Source: Colletotrichum lupini (Eukaryota; Ascomycota; Sordariomycetes; Glomerellales; Glomerellaceae). Taken from it: 64,000 nt of DNA. Position 1 is the stretch's first letter; every line of letters starts with the position of its first letter. The position numbers and the translations under genes were made by a program. This document shows, in pieces, positions 46,222 to 58,700 of the stretch. The notes beneath the pieces were generated by a model. It saw only the letters and a list, made by a program, of their open reading frames with translations, was not told the origin of the DNA and did not search any database. The stretch is taken from contig NC_064676.1 of the NCBI RefSeq assembly GCF_023278565.1, positions 2,480,001 through 2,544,000 on the forward strand, written 5' to 3'.

Positions 46222-49200
46222 TTGTTCTTAGTGTTTTGTGGGCAAACCTTCAATTGACGTGACAGCCCTTTTGCGGTTTTCTGTCCTTGATTCTAACGCA
46301 GGCCCCGCGCGCCTCTGTAGAGACAATCGCCTCTTGCAGTTAATTCTGCTGCAGTACGGTACGTGGCCAGTCGGAGACGGATGACAATGAGAGTACGACT
46401 GAGCTGGCTCGTGGATAGGCTGGGTCCGGTGGTCCTGAGCTCGAGTGATGACTGGGTCTAGCAGACTGATCCTCGCCGGGTTCAGTTGGGTCATCTGTGG
46501 GTTGTCGAATGAGGAGGATCGATGAGCGGCGCTGGAATGCTGGGATTGCTGGATGCCTGGGCGAGCTCGTCAAGCGCACTGTTGTCAGTGCCTTAGTCGG
46601 TGGGGTACGCCGCAGCATTCAGCGACCAGGGAGTCTGGGGGAGCCGGCGAACGGGAATGTAATCGTTATTGGAGGCAACAGACATACGCCGCAGTATTAG
46701 GTATGGGAGTGCAGACGCCGGTCGGTACTGGTGTGGTTCTTTGTTGGGCGTCCACGCGATTGGGCTGGGATGCAGAGGCAATTCGTCCAACAAAGCGCCA
46801 AAGATTTGAATGGATTGCCTAGCGCGGCATCGGAAAGGTAAGGGTGAGAGGTACGTATGGGATATGGATGGGTCTCGCAAGACCTCGGGAGTTTGGAGAC
46901 CAGCAGGATGTCAATTCAGTCTCTGGCTTAATTGGCGTTCGTTCTTTACTCGGATCGGTCGCATGCGATTATGCTGGGTTGGTCCTTGCTCCGGCGCAAG
47001 TAGGAGGAGGACTAATGTAGGCGAGGAATCTCCAAGAGCGATCGAGGAGGGACGAAGCGATGAATTCAAAGGCGTCGTGTCTTGTAGTAAGGCGTCCGGG
47101 TCGACTGGGTGAATGAGGCAGAAGGGACAAAATGAATGGAAGAAGCAGAAGAAGAAGAAGAAGACGAGAAGGGATTGGGCAGCAGGAATGCTAGAAACAG
47201 TGTGTGAGGGAGCGACGACGAAAGTCAAAAACGTTCTCCGGAGTATTACCTCTGGCGGAGTGTTCGTATTAGTCAAGATGAGGTGGAATAAGGTATGGAA
47301 AGAAAGCACTGGCCAGAAAGAAGGAAAGAAGGGGAAAAGGGAAAAAGGAAGGAAGGGAAGGGAAACGAGTGCCTTCCGAGAATGAATTCGAATCGGGGGG
47401 GTTGGAGGGGAACGATTTAGGAATTCGGGAAGGAAGACGATGAGGACCTGGGCGATTTGCACAAGACGCGGCGGGCTCGTTTTCTTATCCCTTCATCAAC
47501 GGCGTCCCGTAAATTGTGATACTTTATTGATTTGCACGAAGCTGCGCAAGCTACATCAAGCTAGCCTCTACCTTATTCTGGAGCTGAGCCTTTCCCTCAT
47601 CTCTCTAACCTTACCTCGACTCCGTGACCCATCGTCAATGTTACACGGAGAACTCAATAGAGCATGGAGCCACAGACCGATTGTGACAAAACGAGACTTG
47701 ACTCAAGCATGAGCTACAACGCCCATCTGCGGCCTCCTTCTACCAGTACGACACATCACAGCAAGCTGTCTCACAGACATAACATGCAGCCGTTGAATAC
47801 ATATATCTTTGTGCGTCGCCATCGTCAACACTTGACGACTAACACCGTCTGTTCCTCGACCACAGTTACATCGGCCCAAGCTTACTTATCTGCCCAGTCG
47901 TTCTCGACGCTCGCTCCTTGGCCCCCGGACGATGAAACATACTTCGACTCCTTGCACATGTCCTTGTTGATTTCCTCCGAAAAGTTTCGCCATGTTCAAC
48001 AATCATCGTCTTTGACACAAAAGACGCCCGCATCTATTGAAGCATTCGTCGAGACATGTTTTCCCTTTGTACGGCAGCAAGGTGGTGGCATTAGCCTTTA
48101 CTACCACAAGACAACCTCGGACATAGCTGTTCATCATGTCGTTTTATGCTCAGACAACGAATGAACGTCTCAAAAGATGGATTTCAAGGTACTCGTCTCT
48201 AGATTGCCGCCACCAAACGCACAATTTCGAACAAATTGTCAACAGAGTAGCGATTGCTCAACCGTCAACGTATCGACCCGCGACCATGCCCCATGTCGCT
48301 CACGAACCAAGAGTTCATTGCTCTTAGGGTCTAACATTAGTGCCCTTGCAATCCCCGAGTGGACCACCACGTTGCTCGAGACAGCTCTTATTAGAGAGCC
48401 TTGACCATATTTCCGCAAGTTACGACGTTGCAGTGGTATCACCACTTGTGGCAGCTGATGTCCTCTCCTCTCCGCCGACCCTGACCGCAGTGGCAGACCT
48501 CGTTCCCCGTTCTGGACTGGTCACCCGCTAGCTGGCCGGGAGTCCTGGCTCTTCGGAAGCCCGTGGAAGATTGGATGAGCCGGGGGGACCCTGTGTCGTG
48601 GGCCAGCGGATCGGTAGCCGTGGGCCGTAGGGCCTCGACGCTTCGCGCACAGTTCCAGAGACCCGGACATGTCCTTCTTGCTTCTCGGCTTAGGCAAGGG
48701 CTGTTGCATCAACCACGGTTGACTGATCGGTATTTCATATGCACACGTTGCGTTTCAAGAACCAGCAGCACGAGCCGTTCGGCGCCTGATGTTTCTCACA
48801 TGTGCCAGTCCAACAGGCATAGCCGTTGATACGCTGATACTACGTCAGGTAACAGAATCTAACAGAATCTAACAAAGACTCACACATTTCGGGACAAGTG
48901 TTGTCGGATTGAGCTGCGACACCAACGGCTAGTGCTGCATAGCATGCTGCATATTAAGACGTCGGGCTTATGCAAGGTACTGGCAGTTCTATTAACGGCA
49001 ATAGGTTGGATGAATGTCTCTCGTCCAATTTCCTGAGAAACTTGGATGCACGTCATACCCAATTCTGCCTGCACAGATTTTGTGCTCCTCATTTATACAC
49101 GCATTGGTACAGATCACGGATGAGGTTGAGCACAACGCCATTGATTATATTGGGAGGGGAGTCGTGAGTGGAGAGGTTAGCCCCTCAAGCTGACATAGAG

Positions 49201-51601
49201 TTGTCTGACGCGATGGCTTGCATATTACTTGCATTACCGGAATCACCAGGGGGCCAGAATGGAAAATGACAGAGATGCGGAAATGGAGAGTTTTGCACTC
49301 AGCATACCTAACATACCATGCTTGAGAGCACAGAAGCAGAAGAACAAGGGTGAGGGCAAGACACAGGCAGGCACTACTTCACCTAAGACTTTTCAATGCA
49401 GCATATATCTTTCATATTCCGAGGCCGCAGCGAACTTGCAGAATGTCTCTTCGGAACCTATCGATCCACTTGCTCGGAGAATCCAGATGTTGAGACACTG
49501 ACAAAAGGTCGGCCAGCAGACGAATAGAGCTTCTGTGGGACAGGGTCAAGCATGGGGCAATGGTCTAGAGTCTGGCGGGAATGGCCGGGCCGCGACACGG
49601 ATAGGGCAAGAAGCAGAAATGTATGGCCCTTGGCGCCATGTGGCTGAGGTTGCGCGATAATTAACAGCCATGCTTGGTCCTGTTTCTCTCGCAACTTGTC
49701 TTTCTGCGCTCCTTGGAGTGCACCCATCATTTTCGTGCATTCTGGGTGGGAAATCCTCAGTATATTTGCCGACCAACCAGCGAGGAAGTTGATAGCGATG
49801 CGGGAGGGAGCCCGTGTTTGGGATTGACGAAGAAAGAGGGGGGTTTGTTGGTCTGGTTCATCTCGATATCGGGAAACACGGAGGCTTTTGGCGGAATGAG
49901 ATTATCCACTTGTGCTTTGTTGGCCGGACGAGCTGCTGCCAGCTGGACATTATTTATGATTTGTGCCCCTGAAAATGTCATCACCACGGGAATCCGACTT
50001 GCAACAAGGTAGAGGGATGGGATAATGAGCTCAACGACAGCTTGGGATGCAGGAGGGCTGATGTTTCTCATGCCTAGGGTAGCTTTATCATATAGTTAAG
50101 ATAGAGGTTGAGCTCGTTCTGGGCATCTTTACGCAGCTTGGCCATTTGCGCGTTGCTGAGTCGATGTTTATGAGTTCCCTTTGAGAATGTCTGGCTGAGA
50201 TTCAGCGGTCATTTGCTTCGCACTTAGCGCATCCTGACGAGTTTGTGGCGGAATAAGTAGTCGGCGATCCCCTCTGCCCTAGTGTATGTACCTTAGTGAG
50301 GAACACATGAAGTTGGAGAAGCTGCTGATAATACCAATCGTTCTTTCGGGTACCTACGCTAGCTACCCACCTTCAGGTCCAGTTGTGGAAACCAACTTGT
50401 TCCGTTATTCTTTATAGTAGGCCATACGGTCGTACCTGTCCGAGGTGCTGCGTTTCTTTCTGAACTCGAGAAGAGCCAACCAGCCGTTTTGTAATATCTC
50501 TCCGAATTCCGAAAAGAAAAAAAAGGCAATCACACACAATCGAAGATAACGGCTTCCGTTTCACACGTTCCATCGTATCCCTCCAGCTCCAGCCTCCAGG
50601 CTCACACTTGAAGCAGCAAGCTCCAAGGTCCCGCGTCCCGCATCCTACGTCCCACCTTCCCCTCTCCTTTCCTTTGCACGCAGCAGGCACCCTCGACGCA
50701 CCCCACCTTCGGAGAAAACGCGACGTTCAATCTAAACCGTCCCTTCCTGGCAAGTCGCGAGCCACTCGATTGGACCCCCAATTTGCCCGCTGGAGACTTT
50801 CCCTCGTCAGAGATTCGCCCTCGGCCTTTCCACACATCTCCACTGACGCAACCGGGACGAGGATCTTGGCGACCACACACTCCCGTCACACACCGCACCG
50901 GACTCTTTCTTTCACCTAGGTACCTTGCCAGTGCCTTACGTTGTGGCCAAGCTCAACACAGACCCCTGACACCGGAGAGTCGCGTCTTGTCACAGCACGC
51001 AGTCACGCAGGCACACCTTACCCTCGACCGTTCCTAGCCCACGACGAGCCTTGAAGAGACGAGACTTAGCTTTCTTTTGCCCTACCGTTGCCAACCTACC
51101 CTGCCTAGCCAGTGTTTACCGTCCGGGGTTATTAGTCCAAGAAACTTTCTCCGTCCGCTTCGTTCATTCTGGGGACCGTCCGTCTAATCACCACTCGCTC
51201 GCTTCATTCTTTTTTGGCTTTCACCTGACCAAATAATTCGCCGTACGTCCCTCGAACCACCAGCACACGTTTCTTCGCGAGCGTCAACCGTCTTGCTTGC
51301 CGACCCTCTGGACGCTGCTGTGCACCCAGTTTCCTTTACACGACCGTTTCATTTGCAAATAGACCTCTCCGACCTGTACATACCTTGAATCGTTGCCACA
51401 TTGGTCATCGCACCCCCTCACGTTGCCTATCGCATAGCTTTGAGACCACCGCCGATACCTAGCTGAGACGAGACGTCGACATCATCTGCTCGACCGCTAC
51501 CGCACCCTCCACAATATCACGTACCCGCCCAAGAGCTTACACATAATCCAACCAGGCTCTCGAGCTTCAGAGCATTCGACTTTCTCAGCATAACCGAAAT
51601 A
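46222..51601. other. 5.4 kb divergent intergenic region, KAR9 / unknown gene
   Basis: No supported gene. The KAR9 side (46.2-47.5 kb) is purine-rich on the plus strand, thus pyrimidine-rich in KAR9 sense: its leader and promoter, with GAAGAAG and GGAAGG microsatellite-like tracts (about 47140-47360). The 50.5-51.6 kb part is a very C/T-rich leader for the plus-strand gene. A frame at 47664-48164 (166 codons) is not supported by any domain. Confidence 0.5.
48851..48874. repeat. Tandem decamer AACAGAATCT, two copies and a partial third
   Basis: Two exact adjacent 10-base copies (48851-48870) followed by AACA. A short local duplication; no function suggested. Confidence 0.7.
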
Positions 51602-53194
51602 ATGGCCACGGCAAACGAAGAGACGCCGTCGTTCCGATGCGACTCCCCATCATCAGATGCATCTCCAACCCCAGCTATTGGCGCTTGCCCCGAGCTTTCT
51701 CGCTGCGTCTCGACTGCTTCTTCCGTCTCCCACGGATCCGCCACCGAGGGCAACTCTCGCGAATCTCTGGGAAGCTTCCGAGGCAGCACCTACTCCAGAC
51801 AGTCCTCTGGAAACTACAGCCGCCGCTCCGATATCAGCTTCGCATCGTCTCGACAGTCCACTTGCAGCAGCGTGGAAGTTGGCCGCTCTTCTAGTCGCCG
51901 CCGAGGCTTTGTTCGACCGCAGGGCACCGACTTCGCTGCGAGTGCTCGTCACAGAGAAAGCGTACTCAGCCTGGGAAGCATCGCCCACCTACAGTATTAT
52001 TTTGCGCGGACCGGTCTTCTCGACGGCAAGGGTGCTCAGCTAGCAAGAAAGAACAAAGCCAAAGGAGGACTGGATCTCTCCTCTGTCAGCAGCTCCAGCT
52101 CGAACTCGCCAGGAATCGTTGATTCGGGGGGGAACAGCCCAGAACTAGGCTCTCAACCTTTTGGCGCAGGACCCATGGTGGAATCGCCTACAGATGACCA
52201 CTACTACTCTGACGATTTCGAAGAGGACCCGGATGTTCTGCCTCCGACCGCGAGCACTTACATTCACAGAAACAAGCCGGTGCCGAAGCCTCCTACGATC
52301 GAAGAGCTCAAGGCGGACTTGACAGGATCTCTCGGGAAGGCGGCTCAGGCCTTGAGACACGCAAAAAAGCATAGGGATAGCAGCCCTGTGCCGGAACTGC
52401 CGGAGATTCCTACAAGAGGACAAAGCGAGCCCCCCAAGAAAACGTCAACAGGCTGGCACGAGGTTCAGGGCATGCACATTCTTGATGTCATGACACTGGC
52501 CATTCGAGCTGCCAGGAACTATTACACAGCGCATGAAGTCCCCGAGCGACTGGACGCCATCAAATCTGAAAAGGAAATCCGCACAGAACTGCTCTCTGTC
52601 ATGGAGACCTTGAAGCAGATGGCAACTCGACAATGGTCAGGCGGAATGAAAGACGAGGAGCTGCGCATCCTCGAATCGTGGATTTCCGGACTTTTCAGCA
52701 TGTTGAAGATTGAAGAGGAGATGATTGAGGCAGAAAAGGCGGAGCGAAGCTCTTGGACATGGCTGCAGGGTGACTGGGCTGGCAAAGAAGTGGAAAGAGA
52801 ATTAGCTTTCATGGCTTCTCTCGTCCCCCAGGCCGACCCGCTACCAGACTACACGCCTGCAGCTCACGCAAGCGAGTGTCCGACGCCTTATCTCATCAGT
52901 TTGCAGAATGGCATTCACCTAATTGAACTGCACAATGCGGCGGTGAAGAGGTCAAAACGGCGATTCGGCTTGATTACTACATTCCATACCGACACAGACA
53001 AGCCGTATCGGTCTGCAGACAATATCAGATACTGGGCCAAAGCAGCAGAGCTGCGCTGGGAAGTGCTACTCAAGGTGGACGCCTTGGGTATTGTTTACAA
53101 TAATTCTCCCGAAGTCTGGGTTAACTTCGAGAAGGCCATCATGGATTGGAGCCGAAAGGTCCGCGAGGAGATCACTTCTGAACTTTTGGGCTAA
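51602..53194 (+). CDS. Protein of unknown function with Ser-rich N-terminus and helical C-terminal domain
   Basis: Single exon, 530 residues, no recognised domain. Residues 1-215 are Ser/Arg-rich and disordered (many phospho-site-like RxxS groups). The stretch 205-280 is acidic then Pro/Lys-rich. From about 281 (TGWHEVQGMHILDVMTLAIRAAR) to the end it is a compact, mostly helical region rich in Trp (RQWSGGM, SSWTWLQGDW, IRYWAKAAELRWEVLLK, MDWSRKVREE), which looks like a folded globular domain. No signal peptide or membrane helix. The composition, the long pyrimidine leader and the lack of stops over 1.6 kb make it a real gene. It has the look of a conserved ascomycete protein, but I cannot name a function. 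Start at the first ATG of the frame. Confidence 0.8.
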   Translation: MATANEETPSFRCDSPSSDASPTPAIGACPELSRCVSTASSVSHGSATEGNSRESLGSFRGSTYSRQSSGNYSRRSDISFASSRQSTCSSVEVGRSSSRRRGFVRPQGTDFAASARHRESVLSLGSIAHLQYYFARTGLLDGKGAQLARKNKAKGGLDLSSVSSSSSNSPGIVDSGGNSPELGSQPFGAGPMVESPTDDHYYSDDFEEDPDVLPPTASTYIHRNKPVPKPPTIEELKADLTGSLGKAAQALRHAKKHRDSSPVPELPEIPTRGQSEPPKKTSTGWHEVQGMHILDVMTLAIRAARNYYTAHEVPERLDAIKSEKEIRTELLSVMETLKQMATRQWSGGMKDEELRILESWISGLFSMLKIEEEMIEAEKAERSSWTWLQGDWAGKEVERELAFMASLVPQADPLPDYTPAAHASECPTPYLISLQNGIHLIELHNAAVKRSKRRFGLITTFHTDTDKPYRSADNIRYWAKAAELRWEVLLKVDALGIVYNNSPEVWVNFEKAIMDWSRKVREEITSELLG

Positions 53195-54253
53195 GCATTT
53201 GCTTGTCCTAGGCTGCTGTCGTTATGATTTACGCACCCAAATACCCGTCTTTTCTGGAGTTCTGTGGTGGAATTTGGTTTTCATTTGTTGCGTTTAACCC
53301 CCTAGGAGGCTTCGGATCTATGCACTACACACGTACTCGACGGTTTGCATGTTATCTCGCAATACCATCTAGATTACGGAGATTTCAGGAGATTGAAGTG
53401 TGGAAAATTGATGGTCCATCAATGGACGTGAGATAGGATATTCGGGCGTTGGACAGTTGTTTCCTACCATTCTTAGTACATAACTTTACTGGAGGCTTGT
53501 CCCTCCCAATTGATATTGATCTACGACCACTGCGCTTTTGAACCTGCCTCGATATCTGAATGCTTGAGATTTCGGTACCCGATTTGCTGGATGTATAACA
53601 TATTCTGTGGGGTTCTCCTGACGAGAGGGAGGATTGAGTAGTCATTAATGTGCTTTTCACTCAGGAAAGCTATTCAAATTGAAGCTCCCGTATCAATGTT
53701 GCCCACCTGAACCCATTCCATCTCTCATATTCCAGCATTGATAGAGATTTGAGGCCGCGTTCAAAAGAGGGCCGATTTATCAGACCATCGAAGCCACAGT
53801 AATAGGCTACTGATGAAGTGAGCTTCGCTAGTACTTCTCATCAATGCACAGCACTTCAAGCTGAAGCCGTCATGTTCCTTGACGATGGTAGGAGCTGAGG
53901 ATTGACCGGGAGCTGGTATTTCCCGGGGCCGAGATTACAACCAATCAGAGCAAAGTGGCAGAGCTTCGGTGGCCACAGGGATAGGGCGCTAGTCGGAGCT
54001 GAGCCGTGCTTGCCTTTGAGGTAGAAGGCTGCAGTGGGACGTACGTCGACACCACAACCTCCGAAAACAACGATCTGATTACCACACGAGCTACCTCACC
54101 CACTCCCATCCACCAACCGACCCAACCTTCGAAACTCGAACCCCGAACGCGATCACCCACCGCCACAGCACCACCTTCCGAACCGCAGTCATTCCATTTC
54201 CTCGACGAGATCAAGGCAGTAGCCCTTTCCTCTTCAACTTCCCACAATCAGAG
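53195..54253. other. Intergenic region, unknown gene to RPT4
   Basis: About 1.05 kb. No gene supported. The frame used by RPT4 exon 2 stays open upstream to 54006, but it is a different frame from RPT4 exon 1 and reads as leader. Confidence 0.5.
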
Positions 54254-55702
54254 ATGTCTTCCGACGAGGAACGCCAGAAGGCTCTCGACTCGTACCGGGC
54301 CAAGCTGCTCGAATCCCGGGAGTGGGAAGCTAAGCTCAAGTCCCTGCGGCTCGAGATCAAGGATTTGCAGCGGGAGTTTGACAGAACCGAAGACAACATT
54401 AAGGCGTTGCAGAGTGTCGGTCAGATTATCGGCGAGGTCCTTAAGCAGCTCGATGACGAAAGATGTAAGTGAAGGCATCCCCATCCCGCTTTCCGCCTCC
54501 GATGGACACCGTCCCCGCCCCACCACCACTACCTACCACGATTGCCGCCAAGATAGAGACGCGAATGATTGGGACTCAACTTTTGCTAATCAACGTTCCC
54601 ATTCACGAATAGTCATCGTCAAGGCTTCCTCCGGTCCCAGATATGTCGTCGGATGCAGATCAAAGGTTGACAAGGTCAAGCTCAAGCAAGGCACGCGCGT
54701 GGCACTCGATATGACGACACTCACGATCATGCGTATGCTTCCCCGAGAAGTCGACCCCCTCGTCTACAACATGTCACTGGAAGACCCCGGTCAAGTCAGC
54801 TTCGCTGGTATCGGTGGACTGAACGACCAGATTCGCGAGCTCCGCGAGGTCATTGAGCTGCCGCTCAAGAACCCCGAGCTCTTCCTGCGTGTGGGCATCA
54901 AGCCGCCCAAGGGTGTTTTGCTTTACGGACCTCCTGGTACGGGAAAGACGTTGCTTGCACGTGCCGTGGCAAGCAGTCTCGAGACCAACTTTCTCAAGGG
55001 TAGGTCTACTCCGTGGGGAGTGGTGGAAGACGGTAGAAGGAAGTGTGCTAATGAGGTCAAACAGTTGTTTCTTCAGCAATTGTCGACAAGTACATCGGAG
55101 AGTCTGCCCGCCTGATTCGCGAGATGTTCGGCTACGCCAAGGAGCACGAGCCCTGCATTATCTTCATGGACGAGATCGACGCCATTGGTGGACGCAGATT
55201 CTCTGAGGGAACCAGTGCGGATCGTGAGATCCAGAGAACGTTGATGGAGTTGCTCAACCAGCTGGACGGTTTCGACTACCTCGGAAAGACCAAAATCATC
55301 ATGGCCACGAACAGACCTGATACCCTCGATCCCGCGCTGCTTCGTGCTGGACGTCTCGACCGCAAGATTGAGATTGCCCTGCCGAACGAGGTCGGCCGTT
55401 TGGAGATTCTCAAGATCCATGCCCAGGGCGTGGTGACGGAGGGTGAGATTGACTTCGAGAGCGTGGTGAAGATGAGCGATGGTCTTAATGGTGCGGATTT
55501 GAGAAACGTCGTGACAGAAGCGTAAGTGACTGCACATTTTGACAGCACCCGTAATACCCGAAGCTAACTAGTCATGCCCAGTGGTCTGTTTGCCATCAAG
55601 GATTACCGCGACGCAATCAACCAGGACGACTTCAACAAGGCAGTACGTAAGGTCGCCGAGTCGAAGAAGCTGGAGGGCAAGCTCGAGTACCAGAAGTTGT
55701 AA
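54254..55702 (+). CDS. RPT4: 26S proteasome regulatory ATPase subunit Rpt4
   Basis: Four exons: 54254-54464, 54613-54999, 55065-55521 and 55582-55702 (TAA), giving 391 residues (human PSMC6 is 389). The N-terminus is a coiled coil ([20 protein letters not shown]). The OB region follows ([20 protein letters not shown]), then the AAA+ domain: Walker A GPPGTGKT (54927-54950), pore loop after [16 protein letters not shown], Walker B IIFMDEID, and arginine fingers in [19 protein letters not shown]. The C-terminus [10 protein letters not shown] is Rpt4-like and lacks the HbYX tail of Rpt2/3/5. It is one of six ATPases that unfold substrates and feed them into the 20S core. Identity among the six Rpts rests on [18 protein letters not shown] and the C-terminus. 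Confidence 0.95.
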
Positions 55703-58700
55703 GGTCAGAGAGGAGGCGACATGATGATTCACGGGATGAGGCGCGGAGGAGCAAAGGAAAGACATCGAAAGGGGCGGCTGGATCGAGCATCGTCGGTTCT
55801 CAGCCGTTTAGAGGGTCTTTTAATGTGTTAAACAGTGTACAATACCCGAGTCCAGGTTTGGGGTTGTTTGCCATGGGATCATAGAGACGTACGGTGTGGA
55901 ATAGAAGCAGCTACGGGATCCCAAAGATGAAACAAGTGCATGCACAAGCAGTAATGTCCATCGTTGACGGCGACGTTGTACGGAGGTATATTAGCCCGTA
56001 TGATCAGCTTGCATTCCATGACCGCGCAACAGGACCTATACGAAGCGCTTTGGCGTTTGTATCAAGAAATATCATGAAGAATGCATGGCCATGGTGAGTT
56101 TTCTTATCTCTGCGCCCTTCGAATGTTCCCTGGTAGGTAGGTAGGTATTTTTGGGGGGCCCGAGTCTAGGGTAGCCCGTAGCTGTGAGGCTCCATTTTTG
56201 AAGCTATTGATAATTGCACAGCCTCGACTGAGCTGGGGGGCTGGGTACGGGGTGTGGTCCGGCGCGGCGGCGCCACGTGCCAGAGTGCCATCTTATTGAA
56301 CTGCTCAACAAACAATAGTGTGTCTGTACTCGAGAGCGCTACTCACTGGCAGAAGGCCTCCGTTTACTCATCCACCTCGGCGCACGGCGAGGATGCCGTG
56401 TTAGGCCAGTCACCAATGTCGAGTTCGACACGGGCCTTCATATCTACAGCAGGCCCCCGAGTAAGCGTAGGGCTGGGGAGAAAGGAACGGGGGGTGTACC
56501 CTTTGTGGTCCAAGCCACAGATAGCTCAGGGGGTGCATTTAGGTACTGCTCATCGACATGGCTTGGTGTAAGCGAAGCTACAGCGGGTTGTGCTTCTTAG
56601 TCGAGTCTTACATGATCTTTCTGTTCCTTCGCTAACAGCTTACACCGCAGGCAGACGACGGAAGCACATGCTTACAATCCTGTCTGACGAGAAGAAAACG
56701 GGTGGGGAATGAGGTCGCACATTGTAAGCCCGGGAGGATCGAAGGTCTGGTCCTGAATTTGTGATTCGACGAATCCGCCATGCCGTGCAAAGGAGGCTGT
56801 TGAAGCTGCTGCAAGCGGATGGCGGGGCTCTAGCTGAGACCACCTCTATGTGCTGGGTGATCTCGCACGGCAACGAATAGAGACAAAGCTTAGCCACATG
56901 TTTTCGAGGGGAAGATTGCCGTAAGACTGGAGATGAGCGACTGCAACCGGGGCATGCTCTGCAGGCGACGTCTCGAGTACCCCGGCGGCCGTCTGATATG
57001 AACGCATCCACGCATGAGGTGTTGGACTTTGTTTGAATCTGGCTTGGTGGGTACGGCGTTCGCTTTTCTTCGGATTGAGCAACACTGAAGCCATGGCGAG
57101 GTGCCTCATACAGTTGTGCGATGCATGGTTTCTGTGTGGGCCGTACCGGTCTTCCATTCGGCCTATTTGCTGATTCCAGGGACCGTGGAACGTGGATTAT
57201 GCGTAGCACGAAATCGATATCAGAAAGATCTGGATAGCGCGCAACGAGCGGCTGTATGATACTAAACAGGCGCGCTCGACGTGTCCGGGCTTGGCTCAAA
57301 ACTTCAGGGTTTGCCTCGGCTGGGTGGACTCGCGACCGATTCGAGAAGATCTGGGTCAAGCTGGGGCGGCGAGATGGGCGGTGGCATGGAAAAGTTGCCA
57401 GATGGTGATTTGCAGGAGAGGCCGGTCTAGCAGGGTTCTCTCCTCGGTGCGAGATGTTATTTTTGGCGACTGGTATACGGAGTGGACGACAAGCCGCCCC
57501 TTTTGTGGCCCGTTCTCACGATGGCAATTGAGGCTGTACCTCTTCTTAGTGCGTTGTCTTCTCTTTTGTTTTTTTCCCCTTCTCGTCCGCTTCTTTTCGT
57601 ACCTGGAGGCCCCACTCCCTCCCTCCCCTGTGCAGCCCCTCCATGCTTCATTGGTGCAACCAGCAACGGAGCCAAGCAGCAAGAGTTGGACACCAGGGGA
57701 CCCGAGCTTGGGAATTCTTGTCGCTTGGTGTCACATTGGCGACGATCCCCGCTGGATTCTTTCTAGCGCTTGACAACCAAGGGGTGTCCGCACCCAGATG
57801 ATTGGGGACTGGGGCACGTCGGAGCCAGGTAATACGAAAAGAAGGGGTAAAAAAAGCGATGATGTCGGTGATGGAATCCTCAAAAAAACGTTGGAGGGTG
57901 GGACAGGGCATGACGAACGTAGGTAGCCGTTGCACCGATGCCCGAGAATAGGGGACGTCTTTGACGCAACACCAAGAAATAATCAAACCGACAAATCGGG
58001 TGGACGGAGCGTATCGCAGACGTTAGACAACTAAGGTAGCGAGTTGTCATGTTTGATCTCTTGTGTACCTGACTATTAGTGCACATTACGTGCAGTTGTT
58101 GATTTGCTTGGTAGAATTGTGATTCCCAATTAATGACGAGATGTTGTTGGGATAAGGCGGTAACTGGATCAGATCTTGATGTTGGCGGGTTTGGGGGCAC
58201 ATGGGATGAGCACTTCAGGAGGCGCGTGCTCGGATAGGTACGAAGTACTCCGTACACCGTACCTGCCATGCCATGCGTGTGCATGTATTATGGGAGAGTG
58301 GGGGAGCTCGGGTCAAGTTAAGTTCCCGTAGCTACTTCGTACATAGTAGTCCATAGTCCATAGGAAAGACGCGCTGGTAAAGAAAGGTACGGGCTGTGGC
58401 AGAGAAAGAGGTGTGTTGAAATTCGATGGATGGCAAGGCGGGTGAGGCTTTACAGCAGAAGTTGATGGCAACAGCTTTCCTAACTCGGTGCCTGCTTGGT
58501 GCAGGCTTCATCATAAGCTGACTATTTCGGAAGGCTTTAGCGTTACAAATGCAGCTTGCGGAAATCGTGCCTTTCTAGCGGCTGGATTGGAATGGAAGCG
58601 GCGAGAGCAGCATCGGAGTCAGTGGATGCCAAATCGTGCTCAATCAAGTGTTGGTTAGCTGATCATCTATAGAATTCCTCAAGCGAGAAAGGTGAATGCG

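Noticed and set aside
46911..47462. 183-codon open frame on the minus strand with hydrophobic runs
   Set aside because: It is the translation of a pyrimidine-rich tract (Phe/Leu/Ser/Pro), the KAR9 leader/promoter.
47664..48164. 166-codon open frame on the plus strand
   Set aside because: No recognisable domain and low-complexity Ser/Thr/His start; not enough to call a gene, though not excluded.
54006..54253. Upstream open frame continuous with RPT4 exon 2
   Set aside because: RPT4 starts at 54254 in another frame and splices into this one at 54613; the upstream part is leader.
56640..57359. 239-codon open frame on the minus strand
   Set aside because: No domain, no splice context, Arg/Ser/Pro-rich composition like other non-coding frames in this GC range.
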